Below are positions 56,070-64,000 of a DNA stretch of 64,000 nucleotides, one piece after another. The DNA is from Vreelandella alkaliphila (GTDB taxonomy: Bacteria; Pseudomonadota; Gammaproteobacteria; Pseudomonadales; Halomonadaceae). Every line of letters starts with the position of its first letter. The first letter of the stretch is position 1. The position numbers and the translations under genes were made by a program. Location of the stretch: positions 186,001-250,000 of the forward strand of contig NZ_JABASV010000002.1 in the NCBI RefSeq assembly GCF_016107625.1, read 5' to 3'. A model generated the notes under the pieces. That model did not search any database. It was not told where the DNA came from and was given only the letters and a program-made list of their open reading frames with translations.

Positions 56070-56966
56070 TTAGTGGTCGCGCTCGATCATATAGTGGGCA
56101 AGGTCGGCCAGCGGTGCGCCTTGCTCGCCAAGCGGGGCGAGGGCGGCAATGGCCTCTTCGATAAGCATATTTGCTTTGTGCTGTGCGCCGGAAAGTCCCA
56201 GTAAGCTAGGGTAAGTCGGCTTGGCACGTGCAGCATCAGCGCCAGAGATTTTACCCAGTGTGACGGTATCGCCCGTCACATCAAGGACATCGTCATGAAT
56301 CTGGAAGGCTAGACCAATGGCGCGGGCGTAGCGAATCAGAGCGGCAAGCCGGGGGTCGTTTTCATCCACTGCGACTAAGCCGCCTAAGCGCACTGCGGCC
56401 ACAATCAGCGCGCCGGTTTTGTGGGCGTGCATATGAGCTAAGGCATTCACGTCCGGATGGCCCCCCACGGCGGCTAAGTCTAGCGCTTGGCCTGCGACCA
56501 TACCTGCCCGGCCAGAGGCAACGGCCAGCGTGGTGACCATGCTGCTAAGCCGTGGATGGGGCTGGCTGGCAAGTACCTCAAAGGCCAGTGCTTGCAGTGC
56601 GTCTCCCGCTAAAATCGCGGTGGCTTCATCGAACGCTTTATGTACGGTGGGTTGGCCGCGACGCAGGTCGTCATCGTCCATGGCAGGCAGATCGTCATGA
56701 ATCAATGAGTACGCATGAATCAGCTCAATGGCTGCTGCAGGGGCGTCCAACGCGTCGTCCCGCGCCCCTAGCGCGTTACCTGCGAGATATACCAGCAGTG
56801 GCCGCAGGCGCTTACCACCTACCAGTAGGCCGTGACGCATAGCGGCTTCCAGGCGTGGCGCGACGGCTGGTTGGGAGTCAAACAAGGCTGAAAGTGTGGC
56901 ATCCACCCGTGCGTTACTCGCATGGCGCAGCGTCGCCAGTTGAGAAGCATTAGCCGTCGTTACCAT
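56070..56966 (-). CDS. ispA: Farnesyl diphosphate synthase IspA
   Basis: Chain-elongating prenyltransferase of 298 residues that makes geranyl and farnesyl diphosphate. Both Asp-rich motifs are present, [10 protein letters not shown] (first) and DDVLD (second), along with GKRLRP near the start. It overlaps the 3' end of xseB by 7 bp and precedes dxs by 29 bp, the common xseB-ispA-dxs operon. Confidence 0.96.
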   Translation of the reverse strand: MVTTANASQLATLRHASNARVDATLSALFDSQPAVAPRLEAAMRHGLLVGGKRLRPLLVYLAGNALGARDDALDAPAAAIELIHAYSLIHDDLPAMDDDDLRRGQPTVHKAFDEATAILAGDALQALAFEVLASQPHPRLSSMVTTLAVASGRAGMVAGQALDLAAVGGHPDVNALAHMHAHKTGALIVAAVRLGGLVAVDENDPRLAALIRYARAIGLAFQIHDDVLDVTGDTVTLGKISGADAARAKPTYPSLLGLSGAQHKANMLIEEAIAALAPLGEQGAPLADLAHYMIERDH

Positions 56967-57256
56967 GGCGGCGTTTCCTCGCTGTCGTTGCCGTGATTAG
57001 TGGCATTGTCCGTTTCTGGCACCGTCGCGAAAGAGGTAACGTCAAGCTTACCATCGCGGTCTTCACTTAATGCGCGAACTTTTAATTCGGCGTTGTCGAG
57101 CCGCTGCTGGGCTTCACGCGTGAGTCGCACGCCTTGTTCAAACGCGGTCAGAGCGTTCTCCAATGAGAGTTCGCCGGACTCAAGGCGTTCCACAATGGTT
57201 TCAAGCTGTGAAACCGTTGCGGCGAAATCTTGCGCTGGTGGAGTGTTATCGCTCAT
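56960..57256 (-). CDS. xseB: Exonuclease VII small subunit
   Basis: Small helical subunit of 98 residues that binds XseA to form exonuclease VII. The conserved core is LETIVERLESGELSLE and the following helix ALTAFEQGVRLTREAQQRL. The C-terminal extension past residue 75 is acidic and variable. First gene of the isoprenoid operon. Confidence 0.93.
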   Translation of the reverse strand: MSDNTPPAQDFAATVSQLETIVERLESGELSLENALTAFEQGVRLTREAQQRLDNAELKVRALSEDRDGKLDVTSFATVPETDNATNHGNDSEETPPW

Positions 57257-57539
57257 TGGGTAAGGCCTACTATTTTGCTGGCGCCCTGACGCTGATTACG
57301 GGCGGCGAATGTGACGATAGCCGTGTTATCAAAAAATAAACGCCCAGTATACACCGAGCTAAGGGGGTGGCGTCTGCCCTCATCCTGGGTCAATTCTGCT
57401 ACTTGCGTCTGGTTCATCTTGTAAACGCACACTTTTCATCATCTCAAGACGCCGAGAGCGGCAGTGATTGTGCTACCATATGGGCCTTCCGTGAACCGAT
57501 ACACGGCGCATGCCGCCGACCATAGAGGTTGATTCAGCC
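57257..57539. promoter_or_regulatory. Divergent xseB operon / serA intergenic region
   Basis: 283-bp gap between divergent genes. No gene or strong repeat is visible. Promoter elements for both sides must be here; none reaches consensus by eye. Confidence 0.4.
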
Positions 57540-58784
57540 ATGGCCAAAACGTCCCTGGACAAGAGCAAGATCAAGATCCTGCTGCTCGAGGGCGTCCACC
57601 AAAGCGCGGTGGACAATTTTCACAACGCAGGTTACGAGAATATCGAGCACCTGCCGACATCGCTAGATGAAGCGTCGCTGATCGAAAAGATTCGTGATGT
57701 GCACTTCATCGGCATTCGCTCGCGTACGCAGCTCAATGAGCGCGTATTTGACGCGGCAGAAAAGCTGGTGGGCGTTGGCTGTTTCTGTATCGGAACGAAC
57801 CAGGTTGATTTGACGGCAGCCCTTAAACGCGGCATCGCGGTGTTTAACGCGCCGTACTCCAATACCCGTTCGGTCGCAGAGTTAGTGCTGGCGGAAGCCA
57901 TCATGCTACTACGTGGTATCCCCGAGAAGAATGCTCGCGCCCACCAAGGCGGCTGGCTGAAATCGGCGAAAAACTCCCACGAAGCTCGGGGCAAAACCCT
58001 GGGTATCGTTGGTTACGGTAGCATCGGTGCGCAGCTTTCAGTGCTGGCAGAATCGCTTGGTTTCAACGTTATCTATTACGATGTGATCACCAAGCTAGGC
58101 ATGGGGAACGCGAATCAGGTAGCGAGCCTGGAGCAGCTGTTAGCACGCTCTGACGTGGTCAGCCTACACGTTCCTGACTTGCCTGCTACGCGCTGGATGA
58201 TTGGCGAGAAAGAGATCGCAGCCATGAAACAGGGTGCCATCCTGATTAACGCAGCTCGTGGTAGCGTTGTTGAGATTGAACCACTGGCAGAAGCGATTAA
58301 AGCTGGCAAGCTGAACGGTGCCGCTATTGATGTCTTCCCGGTAGAGCCGAAAGGCAATGATGAAGAGTTCCAAAGCCCGCTACGCGGCCTGGATAACGTG
58401 ATTTTAACGCCCCATATCGGTGGTTCTACCCTGGAAGCTCAGGAGAATATCGGTATTGAAGTGGCTGAAAAACTGATTACTTATTCGGATAATGGCACCA
58501 CGGTTACCTCTGTTAACTTCCCAGAAGTAGCGCTGCCTGCTCACCCGGATAAGCATCGTCTGTTGCACATTCATGACAACGTGCCTGGCGTGTTATCGCA
58601 AATTAACCGCGTACTATCTGAAAACGGCATCAACATTTCAGGTCAGTACCTGCAAACCAATGACAAAGTGGGCTACGTGGTCATTGATGTCGATAAAGCC
58701 TACGGCCCACAGGCCCTGGAAGCATTGAAACAAGTTGAGCACACGCTGAAAATTCGCGTGCTGTACTCGGCGCATAACAGCTAA
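57540..58784 (+). CDS. serA: D-3-phosphoglycerate dehydrogenase
   Basis: First step of serine synthesis. The 414-residue protein (from the ATG at 57540) has two nucleotide/substrate domains with GIVGYGSIGAQLS, ARGSVVEIEPLA and the catalytic HIGGSTLEAQ, followed by a C-terminal ACT domain (about 340-414) for feedback by serine. A GAGG lies upstream. The frame opens 30 bp earlier but without a better site. Divergent from the xseB operon across about 280 bp. Confidence 0.96.
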   Translation: MAKTSLDKSKIKILLLEGVHQSAVDNFHNAGYENIEHLPTSLDEASLIEKIRDVHFIGIRSRTQLNERVFDAAEKLVGVGCFCIGTNQVDLTAALKRGIAVFNAPYSNTRSVAELVLAEAIMLLRGIPEKNARAHQGGWLKSAKNSHEARGKTLGIVGYGSIGAQLSVLAESLGFNVIYYDVITKLGMGNANQVASLEQLLARSDVVSLHVPDLPATRWMIGEKEIAAMKQGAILINAARGSVVEIEPLAEAIKAGKLNGAAIDVFPVEPKGNDEEFQSPLRGLDNVILTPHIGGSTLEAQENIGIEVAEKLITYSDNGTTVTSVNFPEVALPAHPDKHRLLHIHDNVPGVLSQINRVLSENGINISGQYLQTNDKVGYVVIDVDKAYGPQALEALKQVEHTLKIRVLYSAHNS

Positions 58785-58807
58785 ACACTGCTGTCAGCGT
58801 GATCATC

Positions 58808-58837
58808 TATAACGGCCCCACTTTCGGGGCCGTTATA
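58808..58837. terminator. Hairpin between serA and the pirin gene
   Basis: A perfect 12-bp stem (58808-58819 with 58826-58837, loop ACTTTC) between convergent genes. No T tract on either side, so it is probably a bidirectional end hairpin rather than a classic intrinsic terminator. Confidence 0.65.
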
Positions 58838-58858
58838 GGTTTCAGGGCTGAGGTTGCG

Positions 58859-59548
58859 CTAGGCTAGGTCAAACAACAGCACTTCGGCTGCTTGTCCGCC
58901 TGCCACGCTAAACGTCTCACCCGGTTGAAAGGCAGCGGCATCTCCAGAGCTAAGAGTTTCGCCGTTAACGTCGATCGTGCCTTTCACCACATGCAGCCAG
59001 GCATAGCGTGACGGTGGGGCCGCCGCCTGCTCGCCAGCGTCGAACAAGCCAGCGTAAAGGTTAACGTCTTGGTTAACGCTCACCGACCCTTCGCGACCAT
59101 CTTGAGAAGCGACTAAGCGCCACTGGCCTTGGCGTTCAGCGGTTGGAAAGGCTTTCTGCTCATAGCTAGGGGCAATGCCGCGTTTGGCAGGCTCGATCCA
59201 AATCTGCAGGAAATGCAGCCCGTTCTCTTTTGAATGATTAAACTCGCTGTGCAATACGCCAGTACCTGCGGACATACGCTGTACATCGCCCGGGCGCATG
59301 ACTTCACCGTTACCCATATTATCGCGATGCTCCATTTCCCCTTCCAGCACATAGGAGATGATCTCCATATCCTGGTGAGGGTGGGCGCCAAAGCCATTGC
59401 CAGGGGTTACCCTGTCTTCATTAATTACCCGCAGCGCTCGGAATCCCATATGGTTAGGGTCCACATAGTTGGCGAACGAAAAGGTGTGGAAAGAGCGCAG
59501 CCAGCCGTGGTCGGCATAGCCTCGCTCGTTAGAACGACGGATGTGCAT
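58859..59548 (-). CDS. Pirin family protein
   Basis: Bicupin protein of 229 residues. The N-terminal cupin has the metal-binding residues in HPHQDMEIISYVLEG and the following EMEHRD; the starting motif is GWLRSFHTFSFANY. Some bacterial pirins act as quercetin dioxygenases or bind metabolic enzymes; role here is unknown. The ATG at 59548 follows a GGAGA site. Confidence 0.9.
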   Translation of the reverse strand: MHIRRSNERGYADHGWLRSFHTFSFANYVDPNHMGFRALRVINEDRVTPGNGFGAHPHQDMEIISYVLEGEMEHRDNMGNGEVMRPGDVQRMSAGTGVLHSEFNHSKENGLHFLQIWIEPAKRGIAPSYEQKAFPTAERQGQWRLVASQDGREGSVSVNQDVNLYAGLFDAGEQAAAPPSRYAWLHVVKGTIDVNGETLSSGDAAAFQPGETFSVAGGQAAEVLLFDLA

Positions 59549-59770
59549 GGTGTTCTCCGAAAGCGTCGTAAGGAATAACACCAATATACGCCCGCTCGCC
59601 TGGCGCGTGGGGTGAAGCTTTTTAGATGGTCAGATCGAATAAATCGACGATTGATCAGCGCCCCCTAGCCATCGTTAGGCAGAGCAGCACTTTGCCTGAA
59701 TTGTTTGCTAAACTATGCGCGTTTATTTATCCGGTCCGCCCTTTGCGAGGGCGACTACCAGGAGTATTCC

Positions 59771-60730
59771 ATGACGGAAACCACCCAAATGCCGCCCATT
59801 GTGGTCGCGGCACTGTATAAGTTTGTCACTCTGAACGACTTTGAAGCACTGCGTGAGCCACTGCGCCAGACGATGATCGATAACGGCGTCAAAGGCACGC
59901 TGCTGCTGGCCAAAGAAGGTATTAACGGCACCGTGGCGGGTACCCGAGAGGGCATTGATGCCCTGCTGGCCTGGCTGACCGCCGACCCTCGCTTAAGCGA
60001 TATTGACCATAAAGAGTCCTACTGTGACGAAACGCCGTTTTACCGTACTAAGGTGAAACTGAAAAAAGAGATCGTCACCCTGGGCGTGCCGGATATTGAT
60101 CCTAACGACACCGTTGGCACCTACGTGGAGCCGGAAGATTGGAATGACGTGATTTCCGACCCGGACGTGCTGGTGATTGATACCCGCAATGATTACGAAG
60201 TGGCGATTGGTAGCTTTGAGCGGGCGATTGACCCGAAAACGACCACCTTCCGTGAGTTTCCTGAGTACGTGCGTGAGCACTACAACCCGGAAAAGCACAA
60301 AAAAGTCGCGATGTTCTGCACCGGCGGTATTCGCTGTGAAAAGGCCTCCAGCTTTATGCTAAAAGAGGGCTTTGAAGAGGTCTATCATCTTAAAGGCGGT
60401 GTGCTGAACTACCTCGAAAAGGTGCCGGAAGAGCAGTCTTTATGGCGTGGTGAGTGTTTCGTGTTTGATAACCGCGTCACCGTGCGTCACGACCTTAGCG
60501 AAGGTGATCATGAGCAGTGCCATGCTTGCCGTATGCCTATTTCGCTTGATGATATGCAGTCGTCGGCCTACGAGTCGGGCATCAGTTGCCCTCACTGCAT
60601 CGACTCACTCCCCGAAAAAACCCGTGCTGCTGCCCGAGAACGTCAACGCCAAATCGAACTGGCTAAGGCCCGCGGTGAACCCCATCCTCTAGGTTATAAT
60701 CATCGCAAGGGCAACCGCGCAAACGCATAA
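59771..60730 (+). CDS. trhO: Rhodanese-domain tRNA uridine 34 hydroxylase TrhO (YceA)
   Basis: Oxygen-dependent enzyme that hydroxylates U34 of some tRNAs, the precursor step to cmo5U/mo5U. The 319-residue protein has an N-terminal ferredoxin-like domain ([11 protein letters not shown]), a rhodanese domain with the active-site loop [11 protein letters not shown], and a C-terminal cysteine region (CHACRMPIS and [10 protein letters not shown]). The ATG at 59771 follows AGGAG. A strong hairpin follows the gene. Confidence 0.93.
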   Translation: MTETTQMPPIVVAALYKFVTLNDFEALREPLRQTMIDNGVKGTLLLAKEGINGTVAGTREGIDALLAWLTADPRLSDIDHKESYCDETPFYRTKVKLKKEIVTLGVPDIDPNDTVGTYVEPEDWNDVISDPDVLVIDTRNDYEVAIGSFERAIDPKTTTFREFPEYVREHYNPEKHKKVAMFCTGGIRCEKASSFMLKEGFEEVYHLKGGVLNYLEKVPEEQSLWRGECFVFDNRVTVRHDLSEGDHEQCHACRMPISLDDMQSSAYESGISCPHCIDSLPEKTRAAARERQRQIELAKARGEPHPLGYNHRKGNRANA

Positions 60731-60735
60731 CTCAC

Positions 60736-60765
60736 GAGGCCTCCTGCTCTTCAGGAGGCCTCTTT
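60736..60765 (+). terminator. Terminator after trhO
   Basis: GAGGCCTCCTG (60736-60746) pairs perfectly with CAGGAGGCCTC (60752-60762), 5-nt loop, followed by TTT. Confidence 0.82.
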
Positions 60766-60836
60766 GGTCGTATCTCGCTAACATTAGCCTTTGTACGCGC
60801 TAGACTGAGCAACACTCGACTGTCTAGGAGCTTTCT

Positions 60837-61643
60837 ATGCCTGCCTCTTCAGGTGCGCCACTGGCGTCTTCAGATCTTCTGCAACGCACTGATTATCACG
60901 GGGTAACGACCCTTACTTTAAACCAGCCTGAACGCTTTAATGCATTGTCTGAGGATATGTTGACGGCGCTGCAACGTGCGCTTGATGACATTGCCGAGGA
61001 TGAGCATGTGCGCTGCGTGGTGTTGGCCGCGAACGGCAAGGCATTTTGCGCAGGGCATGACTTAAAGCAGATGCGTGCGAACCCTAACAAAGCCTACTAC
61101 CAAACACTGTTTGCTCGCTGTGGCGCGGTGATGCAGTGCATCGTTAACTTACCTGTTCCTGTGATTGCTAAAGTTCAGGGCATTGCGACGGCCGCTGGCT
61201 GCCAGCTCGTCGCTAGCTGTGATTTGGCCGTGGCGGCTAGCAGTGCCCGTTTTGCCGTTTCAGGAATCAATGTGGGGCTTTTCTGTTCGACACCTGCAGT
61301 GGCACTGTCGCGCAATGTGTCGCGAAAGCGGGCGATGGAAATGCTGCTGACCGGAGAGTTCATCAGTGCCTCCCAGGCCGCGGACTGGGGACTTATTAAC
61401 CGGGTTGCCGAAGAGAGCGAACTCGATAGTGCCGTTGACGAGCTCACTGCGAGTATCTGCGCCAAGAGCGCTGTGGCGGTGCGCACTGGCAAAGCCATGT
61501 TCGCACGGCAGCTAGCGATGCCGTTAGAGGAAGCCTATGCTTTTGCTGGCGAAACCATGGCGTGCAACATGTTGGCAGACGATGCAGCTGAGGGTATTGA
61601 TGCCTTCATTGCCAAGCGTCCACCCCAGTGGCGTCATCGCTAG
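60837..61643 (+). CDS. Enoyl-CoA hydratase/isomerase family protein, ECHDC3-like
   Basis: Crotonase-fold enzyme of 268 residues. The oxyanion-hole segment FCAGHDLKQM and the sequence CQLVASCDLAVAASSARFAV followed by GINVGLFCSTPAVALSR closely resemble the ECHDC3 branch, for which the substrate is not well defined. The ATG at 60837 follows AGGAG. It is followed by an IclR-type regulator, which may control it or other acyl-CoA genes. Confidence 0.87.
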   Translation: MPASSGAPLASSDLLQRTDYHGVTTLTLNQPERFNALSEDMLTALQRALDDIAEDEHVRCVVLAANGKAFCAGHDLKQMRANPNKAYYQTLFARCGAVMQCIVNLPVPVIAKVQGIATAAGCQLVASCDLAVAASSARFAVSGINVGLFCSTPAVALSRNVSRKRAMEMLLTGEFISASQAADWGLINRVAEESELDSAVDELTASICAKSAVAVRTGKAMFARQLAMPLEEAYAFAGETMACNMLADDAAEGIDAFIAKRPPQWRHR

Positions 61644-61760
61644 TAACTCTTGAGATATCATTGGTGGAATTTGTTTCCGTAAACGCGACAGCGGCCCCGC
61701 TGGCGCGTTATCCTCCCTCACTTTATGCCTTCAGGAGAGGCGCTTTCAGGAGAAAGTAAG

Positions 61761-62582
61761 GTGAGTGACGTAAAGCGTAGGTCAGTCGGACGTCCGGCGG
61801 GGGCCACCAAGGCGAGCGGTGGGCACAGCCAATCATTAGTACGTGGCCTCACGCTGTTAGAGCATTTGTCGGCAAGCCCATTAGGGCTGGCTTTATCGGA
61901 GTTGGCGGAAATGGCTGATCTCGCGCCATCCACCACTCACCGATTGCTACAAGCGCTACAAAGTCAGGGGTTCGTGACGCAAGAGAGTGAGCAGGGACTT
62001 TGGCGTATTGATGTTAAAACCTTCCGCATTGGTAATAGCTTTTTAGAAGCACGTGATGTCGTCGCCCAAAGCCGGCCCTTTTTACGCCGTTTAACTGCAG
62101 AAACGGGTGAAACCGCGAATCTGGGGATTCGGGATGGTGCAACGGCGGTCTTTCTTGCCCAGCATGAGTCACCGCAGATGATGCGGATGATTACTCGTTT
62201 AGGCTCGCGGGCGCCGCTGCATGCTTCTGGGGTGGGCAAAGCCCTACTAGCTTGGATGAGCGAAGACGAGCGTATCGCGCTGCTTAAAGGTTACGACCTT
62301 GCCCGTGTGACTGAAAATACCCTGCATCAATCCGATGAGCTGTTGATCGAAATGGCGACTATTCGGGCTCAGGGGTTTGCCTGCGACCGTGAGGAGCATG
62401 CGGTGGGTTTACACTGCGTGGCCGCCTGTATTCACGATGAGCATGGCACGCCGCTGGCGGCCATTTCAGTCTCTGGACCCATGGCACGTATTCCTGAAGA
62501 GCGTCTATTGGCGCTAGGTGCGTTAGTGCGCACAATTGCCGACGAAATCACTCTACAGCTGGGTGGCCAACTGCCCCGATGA
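61761..62582 (+). CDS. IclR-family transcriptional regulator
   Basis: Regulator of 273 residues with an N-terminal winged helix (about 28-80, LALSELAEMADLAPSTTHRL) and a C-terminal effector domain (about 90-270). The GTG at 61761 is chosen because AGGAG lies 8 bp upstream (61748-61752); the in-frame ATG at 61725 has no ribosome site. A second TTCAGGAGA lies further up at 61731-61739, so the ribosome-site segment looks duplicated. Effector and targets unknown. Confidence 0.88.
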   Translation: MSDVKRRSVGRPAGATKASGGHSQSLVRGLTLLEHLSASPLGLALSELAEMADLAPSTTHRLLQALQSQGFVTQESEQGLWRIDVKTFRIGNSFLEARDVVAQSRPFLRRLTAETGETANLGIRDGATAVFLAQHESPQMMRMITRLGSRAPLHASGVGKALLAWMSEDERIALLKGYDLARVTENTLHQSDELLIEMATIRAQGFACDREEHAVGLHCVAACIHDEHGTPLAAISVSGPMARIPEERLLALGALVRTIADEITLQLGGQLPR

Positions 62583-62628
62583 GCAGTGCTTCGCGGACCA
62601 GTAGTGACTGACAAAGGCGGCACCCATT

Positions 62629-63060
62629 ATGTTTAGCCTATTCTGGGTGGCGCTAGCGAGTGCTACCTTATTGCCTGGCGGCTCAGAGGTGTGGTTGGCA
62701 CGGCTGTGGTGTTTAGGCGAGCCCGCGCTTGGGCTGTGGCTCGTCGCAACCGCTGGCAATACGCTGGGCAGTATGATCAATGTGGCGCTGGGACGTTATG
62801 CTCGCCAGTTTCAACATCGCCGCTGGTTCCCTGCATCGCCCACCGGGCTAGCGCGCGCAGAGCGTTGGTATAAACGTTTTGGTGAAGTTAGCTTGCTGCT
62901 TTCGTGGGCTCCCGTTCTGGGTGATCCCCTTACTGTACTCGCAGGTATCTTTAGACTGCTCTGGTGGCGTGCGTTGCTCTGGATTGTGGTGGCTAAAGGG
63001 GCGCGCTATGCGCTGCTGTTGGCGCTAGCCCACCAATGGCTGGCGCCGCTTTGCGGATAA
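62629..63060 (+). CDS. YqaA/DedA-like small membrane protein
   Basis: Inner-membrane protein of 143 residues, of the short YqaA type (VTT/SNARE-associated fold). It shows ASATLLPGGSEVWLA, NTLGSMINVALGRY and a GEVSLLLSWAPVLGDPL segment typical of the group. YqaA-family proteins are thought to move phospholipids or their carriers; role here unproven. It starts 46 bp after the IclR gene, so the two may share a transcript. Confidence 0.86.
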   Translation: MFSLFWVALASATLLPGGSEVWLARLWCLGEPALGLWLVATAGNTLGSMINVALGRYARQFQHRRWFPASPTGLARAERWYKRFGEVSLLLSWAPVLGDPLTVLAGIFRLLWWRALLWIVVAKGARYALLLALAHQWLAPLCG

Positions 63061-63288
63061 ATCTACAGATGATGACAACTTAAGTGGCGTTGACGTAATA
63101 AATATTGACGAAGCTAGTGGCGAGCCACACCCTTTTTCTCATGTTACCCTGTTTATCTTTTATACAAATCTTGCATCCTCGTGGAGTGCAATGTGAATAG
63201 CGTGCACTATGATGTGCATAAAACGACGTACAAAAAATGAGTTAGTAATGACATTGAGTAAAAGACTCACCCAAAGGGAGGTTTAGGT

Positions 63289-64000
63289 GTGACGCCATTA
63301 CGTTTATTCCCCTGGCTAGGCATCTGGTTATTGATGCTATTCGCCTTTCTGACAACGCCAGCACTGGCTCAAACTACGCTAAGTGCGCAGAGCGAAGACG
63401 TCGCTAACGCAGAAGAGCAGCCCTCTTATTCGGCTCTTGCCGATCTGCTGGAAGATGAGCAGGCACGCCAAGAGCTGATTGAGCTGTTGCGAAACCAAGC
63501 GTCAGCGTTACCCAATGAGCTTACCAGTGACTTATCACCAGAGGCCGCCGCCCAGGGCAGCAACCTTGCCCCTGAGGATGTGTCGCTGCCCAGGCAGCTT
63601 GCAGAGCTAACCAGTCGTGTGGTTGGCGATGTGGGTGGACAGATAGAGCAGGCAGTGGCCGTGGTGGGCAACCTGTTTACCGGCCAAGGCGCCAGCTCGT
63701 TCGACATGGCCGCGTTTGTTAGTGCGGCAATTAATCTGGGTATCGTGATTGTTGCGACGTTCGCGATATTTTTGCTTTGCCGCCGTTTGGCTAAACCGTT
63801 ATTCACTAAAATTAGCGGGTGGTCTCAACAGGGCAGCGGTTTAACGCCCGTGCTGCGTTTGGTGTTGTGTGTTGCTATTGCTGCCGTCGTAGATGTGCTG
63901 TTGGTTGCTTTTGCTTACGTTGGCGGTAACTTGTTGGCGGCATTTGCGGTGGGGGAAACGGGAGAACTCTCTACTCGTGCCTCGCTATTCCTGAACGCTT
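63289..64000 (+). CDS. YbiO-like mechanosensitive channel (N-terminal part, cut by window edge)
   Basis: Open frame from the GTG at 63289, with GGAGG 7 bp upstream, through the end of the window (237 residues seen). It has a signal peptide (about 1-27, ending ALAQ), a YSALADLLEDEQARQELIELL segment parallel to the corresponding part of E. coli YbiO, and then hydrophobic segments (about 148-165, 190-216). The MscS pore itself lies beyond the edge. Such channels protect against osmotic downshock, fitting a halophile. Confidence 0.82.
   Translation, partial: MTPLRLFPWLGIWLLMLFAFLTTPALAQTTLSAQSEDVANAEEQPSYSALADLLEDEQARQELIELLRNQASALPNELTSDLSPEAAAQGSNLAPEDVSLPRQLAELTSRVVGDVGGQIEQAVAVVGNLFTGQGASSFDMAAFVSAAINLGIVIVATFAIFLLCRRLAKPLFTKISGWSQQGSGLTPVLRLVLCVAIAAVVDVLLVAFAYVGGNLLAAFAVGETGELSTRASLFLNA

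Noticed and set aside
63426-63806. 126-residue minus-strand frame near the right edge
   Set aside because: It is the shadow of the YbiO-like frame on the plus strand, which has a ribosome site, signal peptide and family similarity.

Overview
The window looks like a chromosomal segment of a moderately halophilic gammaproteobacterium of the Halomonas/Vreelandella group. The main evidence is the ectoine TRAP transporter block at the left edge (TeaB-TeaC-TeaD type, including the Usp-domain partner typical of Halomonas), together with protein families usual for Halomonadaceae (malate synthase G, Dxs/IspA/XseB, several dCache chemoreceptors, phn and aap uptake operons). GC content is moderate by eye. 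I saw no tRNA, rRNA, insertion sequence, prophage or CRISPR array.

Layout. 1-2.4 kb: teaBCD-like ectoine uptake. 2.5-4.2 kb: an FKBP isomerase and a secreted PHA-depolymerase-like protein, back to back. 4.3-6.4 kb: a Sco-like protein with an unknown membrane-anchored partner, then a divergent AEC carrier. 6.45-7.16 kb: a noncoding array of four tandem 172-183 bp units, each ending in an intrinsic terminator. The first unit has a near-consensus sigma-70 promoter overlapped by a 14/19 Fur box. 7.3-18.3 kb: housekeeping and metabolic genes (D-lactate dehydrogenase, thiS-thiG-trmB, DUF423, thioesterase, glcB, hydrolases, NADPH-FMN reductase, comM). 18.4-25 kb: an iron-siderophore block (FhuD-like binding protein, FhuA-type receptor, AraC/PchR-type regulator, IutA-like receptor) with Fur-like boxes upstream of the receptors. 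25-28 kb: ubiK, then PII-amtB-PII. 28-30 kb: divergent fpr and a FinR-like LysR regulator. 30-36.2 kb: three chemoreceptors. 36.3-40.3 kb: a host-attachment-family protein and a phnDCEE-type transporter. 40.4-47 kb: histidine phosphatase, RidA and an aap-type amino-acid ABC transporter with two binding proteins. 47-54 kb: speE/hemE, ribA, fmdA/fmdB, hemolysin III, GST. 53.3-57.3 kb: xseB-ispA-dxs-djlA. 57.5-64 kb: serA, pirin, trhO, an ECHDC3-like hydratase, an IclR regulator, a YqaA protein and the start of a YbiO-like mechanosensitive channel cut by the window edge.

Two themes connect the region. One is iron: the Fur-boxed small-RNA array, the siderophore block with its own Fur-like boxes, and fpr/finR. 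This suggests a local iron-responsive regulon in which the array is a candidate RyhB/PrrF-like regulator in four copies. The other is nutrient capture: ectoine, ammonium, amino acids, phosphonate/phosphate and chemoreceptors with amino-acid-type sensor motifs.

At the DNA level the segment also carries many short tandem repeats (12-16 bp units). Some lie in promoters and share an AAGTACT-ATCT-like motif. Others lie exactly on gene stop codons.
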